Positions 40,535 through 43,133 of a DNA stretch of 43,133 nt are shown here, in pieces; the stretch's first letter is position 1, and each line of letters opens with the position of its first letter. The stretch spans positions 1 through 43,133 of the forward strand of contig JACQEH010000006.1 in assembly GCA_016200675.1 (NCBI GenBank). Direction: 5' to 3'. Position numbers and translations under genes: made by a program. The DNA is from Chloroflexota bacterium (GTDB lineage Bacteria; Chloroflexota; Limnocylindria; Limnocylindrales; CSP1-4). The notes below the pieces were generated by a model. That model ran no database searches and was not told the origin of the DNA. It was given only the letters and a program-made list of their open reading frames with translations.

Positions 40535-41086
40535 GTGCGACCCAGCAGGACGGTCGCGATCGCGGCGCTCACCGCCGCCCTCGCGCTCGGTTCGCTGCCG
40601 GGCCTGGCGGGCTCCCGTGAACCGAGCCTCGATCAGCAGCCCACGGCAGATGCGTTCCGGGAAGTGATCCTCGCGGCAACCGGCGGCCGATCGACGACCT
40701 CGATCGTTGCCCCCGATTCGGCGTATGCCTCGGCGGGTCGCCTCGCTCCCTCCTCCGTCTACGCCGAGCCCGGCGTGGCCGCGGCCCCCGCCGACCGGCT
40801 GGCCGCCGCCATCCCGGCCGTGCCGGTTGCCTGGAGCTGGAAGCCACCCCGCTACAAGATCAGCGGTACCGCGACGTTCTATGACAACGGGACGACCGCG
40901 ATGCGCCTGCCACGCGGCACGATCATCGTCATCTGCGCCGCGGGCGGCTGCATCGACCGGGTCGTGAACGACTACGGCCCCCAGATGCCCTCCCGCGTGG
41001 TGGACATGTACCGGCCCGACTTCTTCGCCATCTGCCGCTGCGGCTGGTGGACCGGAACCATGTTGGTGACCGTTTCCGTGTACTGA
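40535..41086 (+). CDS. Secreted double-psi beta-barrel (RlpA-like) protein
   Basis: A 183-residue exported protein with a signal peptide (VAIAALTAALALGSLPGLAGS), an Ala/Ser/Pro-rich spacer to about 100 and a C-terminal double-psi beta-barrel: KISGTATFYDNGTTAMRLPR, IIVICAAGGCIDRVVNDYGP, then VVDMYRPDFFAICRCGWWTG. Three to four Cys in the barrel suggest disulfides. The fold is shared by RlpA lytic transglycosylases and expansin-like proteins; the Asp in ND(Y)GP and in VVDMY match conserved barrel positions, but activity is unproven. The GTG start is leaderless. pyrR follows within 60 bases. Confidence 0.82.
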   Translation: MRPSRTVAIAALTAALALGSLPGLAGSREPSLDQQPTADAFREVILAATGGRSTTSIVAPDSAYASAGRLAPSSVYAEPGVAAAPADRLAAAIPAVPVAWSWKPPRYKISGTATFYDNGTTAMRLPRGTIIVICAAGGCIDRVVNDYGPQMPSRVVDMYRPDFFAICRCGWWTGTMLVTVSVY

Positions 41087-41091
41087 TCGGG

Positions 41092-41097
41092 TAGACT
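41092..41097 (+). promoter_or_regulatory. -10-like element for the pyr operon
   Basis: TAGACT lies just after the stop of the barrel gene; transcription would start near 41104, giving a leader that contains two hairpins (41116-41132 and 41138-41151). No good -35 is seen. Confidence 0.35.
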
Positions 41098-41137
41098 CGA
41101 CGCCGACCTTCGAGACCGGCCATGAGAGCCGGAGGCA

Positions 41138-41151
41138 GGCCCCGTGAGGCC
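41138..41151 (+). promoter_or_regulatory. PyrR-binding-type RNA hairpin in the pyr leader
   Basis: GGCC-CCGTGA-GGCC forms a stem with hexaloop CCGUGA, which fits the known PyrR-binding loop CNGNGA on a short stem (consensus ARUC-CNGNGA-GGYU). A purine-rich ribosome-site-like run GGAAGGAAGAGGAG follows at 41152-41165, the arrangement expected for translational autoregulation by PyrR as described for actinobacteria. The GTG used as the pyrR start here lies inside the hexaloop. A second hairpin (CCGGC-CATGAGA-GCCGG, 41116-41132) precedes it. Confidence 0.6.
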
Positions 41152-41650
41152 GGAAGGAAGAGGAGACGCCGGCATCCAGCGCCGGGGCGTGCCCATCGCG
41201 CGGCGTCTGGCCGAGTCGATCCACGAGCACGAGGGGGCGCGGCTGCCGGTCGGCGCCCTCGACATCACCTTCTACCGCGACGACCTCTCGATGCTGGCCC
41301 AGCAGCCCGTGGTCAAGGGCACCGACCTGCCGTTCGACGTCACCGGGACGACGGTCGTCCTCGTCGACGACGTCCTGTACACGGGGCGGACGATCCGGGC
41401 GGCCATGGACGCCCTCATGGAATACGGCCGGCCCCAGGCGATCCGCCTCGCCGTCCTCGTGGATCGGGGGCACCGGGAGCTCCCCATCCGGGCCGACCAT
41501 GTCGGGAAGAACGTCCCGACGTCGCGCGAGGAGCTCGTTCGCGTCCGCATCGAGGAGATCGACGGCGAGGACGCCGTGGACATCGACCTGGCGAGCGACG
41601 ACGGGCTCGATGCCGCCTCCCGGGCCGCCGCTGCGCCCCGGGCCGGATGA
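41144..41650 (+). CDS. pyrR: PyrR bifunctional regulator/uracil phosphoribosyltransferase, N-terminally truncated
   Basis: 168 residues. From residue 10 the match to PyrR is excellent: GIQRRGVPIARRLAESI, VGALDITFYRDDLS, VVLVDDVLYTGRTIRAAMDAL (the PRPP-binding loop) and LVDRGHRELPIRADHVGKNV. The first 30-35 residues found in other PyrR proteins (the ALTRIAHEI-type helix and first strand) are absent; the frame is closed upstream by a TGA near 41123. The only reasonable start is GTG 41144, with GGAGG eight bases upstream, and it lies in the loop of the PyrR-binding hairpin. A GTG at 41189 is an alternative. The PRTase core could still fold, but the missing segment includes residues implicated in RNA binding in Bacillus PyrR (from memory). 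A deletion in the genome or in the assembly would explain this. Its stop overlaps pyrB (ATGA). Confidence 0.78.
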   Translation: MRPEGRGDAGIQRRGVPIARRLAESIHEHEGARLPVGALDITFYRDDLSMLAQQPVVKGTDLPFDVTGTTVVLVDDVLYTGRTIRAAMDALMEYGRPQAIRLAVLVDRGHRELPIRADHVGKNVPTSREELVRVRIEEIDGEDAVDIDLASDDGLDAASRAAAAPRAG

Positions 41651-42690
41651 AGCTCGCCTCGGACCCCGCCCTCGCCCCGGCCACCGATGTCATCGGTGCC
41701 GGTGTCGGACCCGACGACGAGAACGTCGCGCCCGCCGGGCGCTGGCCGCATCGTCACCTCCTCGATGTCGACGTCCTGTCCCTCGACGACCTGGAGCTGG
41801 TGATGCGCACGACCGACACCATGGTCGAGGTCCTCGCCCGGCCCATCCCGAAGGTTCCGGCCCTCCGCGGCTGGGGGGTCACGAACCTCTTCTACGAGGC
41901 CTCGACGCGGACCCGGGTGAGCTTCGAGGTCGCGGCCAAGAACCTCTCGGCGGATGTCGTCAACGTGACCGCGTCCGCGTCGTCGGTGACGAAGGGCGAG
42001 TCGCTCATCGACACCGTCCGTACGCTGGAGGCGCTCGGGGCGAGGGTCATCGTCATCCGCCATGCCACCTCCGGGGCGCCGTATCTCGCCGCGGAACACT
42101 TCGGCGGCAGCGTCCTCAACGCCGGCGACGGCGCCCACGCCCATCCCACCCAGGCGCTCCTGGACCTGTACACCATGCGGGCACACCTGCCCGGCGGTGC
42201 CGTGGCCGGACGAAAGGTCGTGATCCTGGGTGACGTGCTGCACTCGCGGGTCGCCAGGAGCAACCTCTGGTCGTTGACGGCCGCGGGTGCCCACGTCTGG
42301 GTCTGCGGGCCGGCGACGCTGCTGCGCGGGTTCGATGCGTGGAGCGCCGCCGGTGTCGGAGGCTCGCGGCGATTCACCGTCACGTCGGACCTCGAAGCGG
42401 CCCTCCGCGATGCCGACGTCGTGATGGCCCTCAGGATCCAGCGAGAGCGGATGCAGTCGGGCCTCCTGCCGTCGTTGCGCGAGTACGCGGCGCGCTTCGG
42501 GCTCACGAGGGAGCGCCTGGCCCTTGCACGCCCCGAGGCACTCGTGATGCATCCGGGACCGATGAACGAGGGCGTGGAGATCGCGCCGGATGTCGCGGCG
42601 GGCAGCCAGTCGCTCATCACCGACCAGGTCGCCAACGGCGTCGCGGTCCGGATGGCGATCCTGTACCTCCTCGCCGGAGCCCGCGCGTGA
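41647..42690 (+). CDS. pyrB: Aspartate carbamoyltransferase catalytic subunit
   Basis: A 347-residue cytosolic enzyme joining carbamoyl phosphate and aspartate in the second step of pyrimidine synthesis. An atypical 35-residue N-terminal extension precedes the family start (HLLDVDVLSLDDLELVM). Active-site motifs are FYEASTRTRVSFE (STRTR at 86-90), KGESLIDTVRTL, GDGAHAHPTQALLDLY, GDVLHSRVARSN and VMHPGPMNEGVEI, all intact. It is coupled to pyrR upstream and to pyrC downstream by overlapping stop and start codons. No pyrI regulatory subunit is seen. Confidence 0.96.
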   Translation: MKLASDPALAPATDVIGAGVGPDDENVAPAGRWPHRHLLDVDVLSLDDLELVMRTTDTMVEVLARPIPKVPALRGWGVTNLFYEASTRTRVSFEVAAKNLSADVVNVTASASSVTKGESLIDTVRTLEALGARVIVIRHATSGAPYLAAEHFGGSVLNAGDGAHAHPTQALLDLYTMRAHLPGGAVAGRKVVILGDVLHSRVARSNLWSLTAAGAHVWVCGPATLLRGFDAWSAAGVGGSRRFTVTSDLEAALRDADVVMALRIQRERMQSGLLPSLREYAARFGLTRERLALARPEALVMHPGPMNEGVEIAPDVAAGSQSLITDQVANGVAVRMAILYLLAGARA

Positions 42691-43133
42691 CCGCGCCGGT
42701 CGGGTCGCGTGGCTCGGGCGGACCGGTCGGGTTGCGCCAGGCGACGGGACCGGTCGGCGCGCGCCTCGCCGACCTCGAGATCAGCCGGGCCTGGCTCGTC
42801 GACCCGGCGACGGGTCGCGAAGGCCCGGGCGAGATCGTCGTGACCGACGGGATCCTCGAGGCCGTCACGTGGCTCGAGGGCGCCGAGGCTCACGGCATCG
42901 ACGCCTCGGGCGTCATCGTCGCGCCGGGGTTCGTCGACCTCCACGCGCACTTCCGCGAACCGGGCACCGAGGACGCCGAAACCGTCGCGACAGGGCTGGC
43001 GGCGGCAGCCCACGGCGGCTTCACGACGGTCTGCGTGATGCCCAACACGTCGCCCGCCATCGACGAGCCGTCGGTCCTGGTGCGGATCCGGTCCGCGGCC
43101 TCGGCGTCCGGATCCCCGGTGGCCCTCGTGGCG
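42687..43133 (+). CDS. pyrC: Dihydroorotase (partial, runs off right edge)
   Basis: The GTG at 42687 overlaps the pyrB stop (GTGA) and opens 149 codons to the window edge. After about 30 Gly-rich residues comes the amidohydrolase start (LEISRAWLVDPATGREG), then VAPGFVDLHAHFREPGTEDA, where HAH (residues 86-88) are the zinc ligands and FREPG binds substrate, and GGFTTVCVMPNTSPAID. This is the type I dihydroorotase pattern. The C-terminal two thirds are outside the window. A later start within the first 30 codons is possible. Confidence 0.93.
   Translation, partial: MTAPVGSRGSGGPVGLRQATGPVGARLADLEISRAWLVDPATGREGPGEIVVTDGILEAVTWLEGAEAHGIDASGVIVAPGFVDLHAHFREPGTEDAETVATGLAAAAHGGFTTVCVMPNTSPAIDEPSVLVRIRSAASASGSPVALVA

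Overview
The window is a high-GC (about 70%) bacterial chromosome segment with densely packed genes, many ATGA/GTGA start-stop overlaps and frequent GTG, TTG or other non-ATG starts. The gene content (solitary TrpB2, PyrR-PyrB-PyrC, several ECF sigma factor/membrane propeller pairs, an archaeal-type triose-phosphate isomerase, a cyclic beta-1,2-glucan synthase) and the TAnnnT-N6-start arrangement fit a Chloroflexota-like organism, perhaps the Limnocylindria/Ellin6529 group. This placement is inference; a high-GC actinobacterium cannot be excluded from the sequence alone.

Layout. 1-2403 (minus): an ECF sigma factor with a membrane-anchored partner that runs off the left edge, and a small conserved hypothetical gene. 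2566-11253 (plus): one 2895-residue cyclic beta-1,2-glucan synthase (NdvB type), a fifth of the window. 11682-14481 (plus): a cupin-adenylate/guanylate cyclase fusion, then a second ECF sigma factor/membrane propeller pair behind an ECF-like promoter. 14594-14669 (minus): tRNA-Gly(CCC) with encoded CCA.

14734-24904 is a divergent sugar uptake and breakdown locus. Leftward: LsrF/DhnA-type class I aldolase, FGGY kinase, arabinose/fucose-isomerase-family protein (with an internal deletion and frameshift), archaeal-type triose-phosphate isomerase, YjbQ. Rightward: lipoprotein sugar-binding protein, two ABC permeases, DeoR-family regulator, aldose-1-epimerase-like protein. Between them lie two opposed sigma70-like promoters flanking a perfect 16-bp inverted repeat. 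Together they could import an aldose, isomerise it to a ketose, phosphorylate it, cleave it to a triose phosphate plus an aldehyde, and feed glycolysis. The transporter ATPase is not in the window.

24959-33361: polysaccharide deacetylase lipoprotein and SIMPL-domain protein (minus), VOC protein, SpoIID/LytB-domain protein with three internal SH3-like repeats, solitary TrpB2, and an ABC-2 exporter pair. 33362-33628 separates convergent genes and holds a five-copy 14-bp tandem array and a strong hairpin. 33629-37835: a double-domain nucleotidyltransferase (minus) divergent from DUF1801 and GNAT genes, then lipB and a GalT-like gene. 37933-40457: a third ECF sigma factor with a zinc-binding anti-sigma factor. 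40535-43133: a secreted double-psi beta-barrel protein and the pyrR-pyrB-pyrC operon, which has a PyrR-binding-type hairpin in the leader but a pyrR lacking its usual N-terminus.

Recurrent themes are leaderless promoters (TAnnnT six to seven bases before the start codon), GC-rich hairpins without U-tracts at gene ends, and two genes (sugar isomerase, pyrR) with apparent deletions inside otherwise conserved coding sequence.
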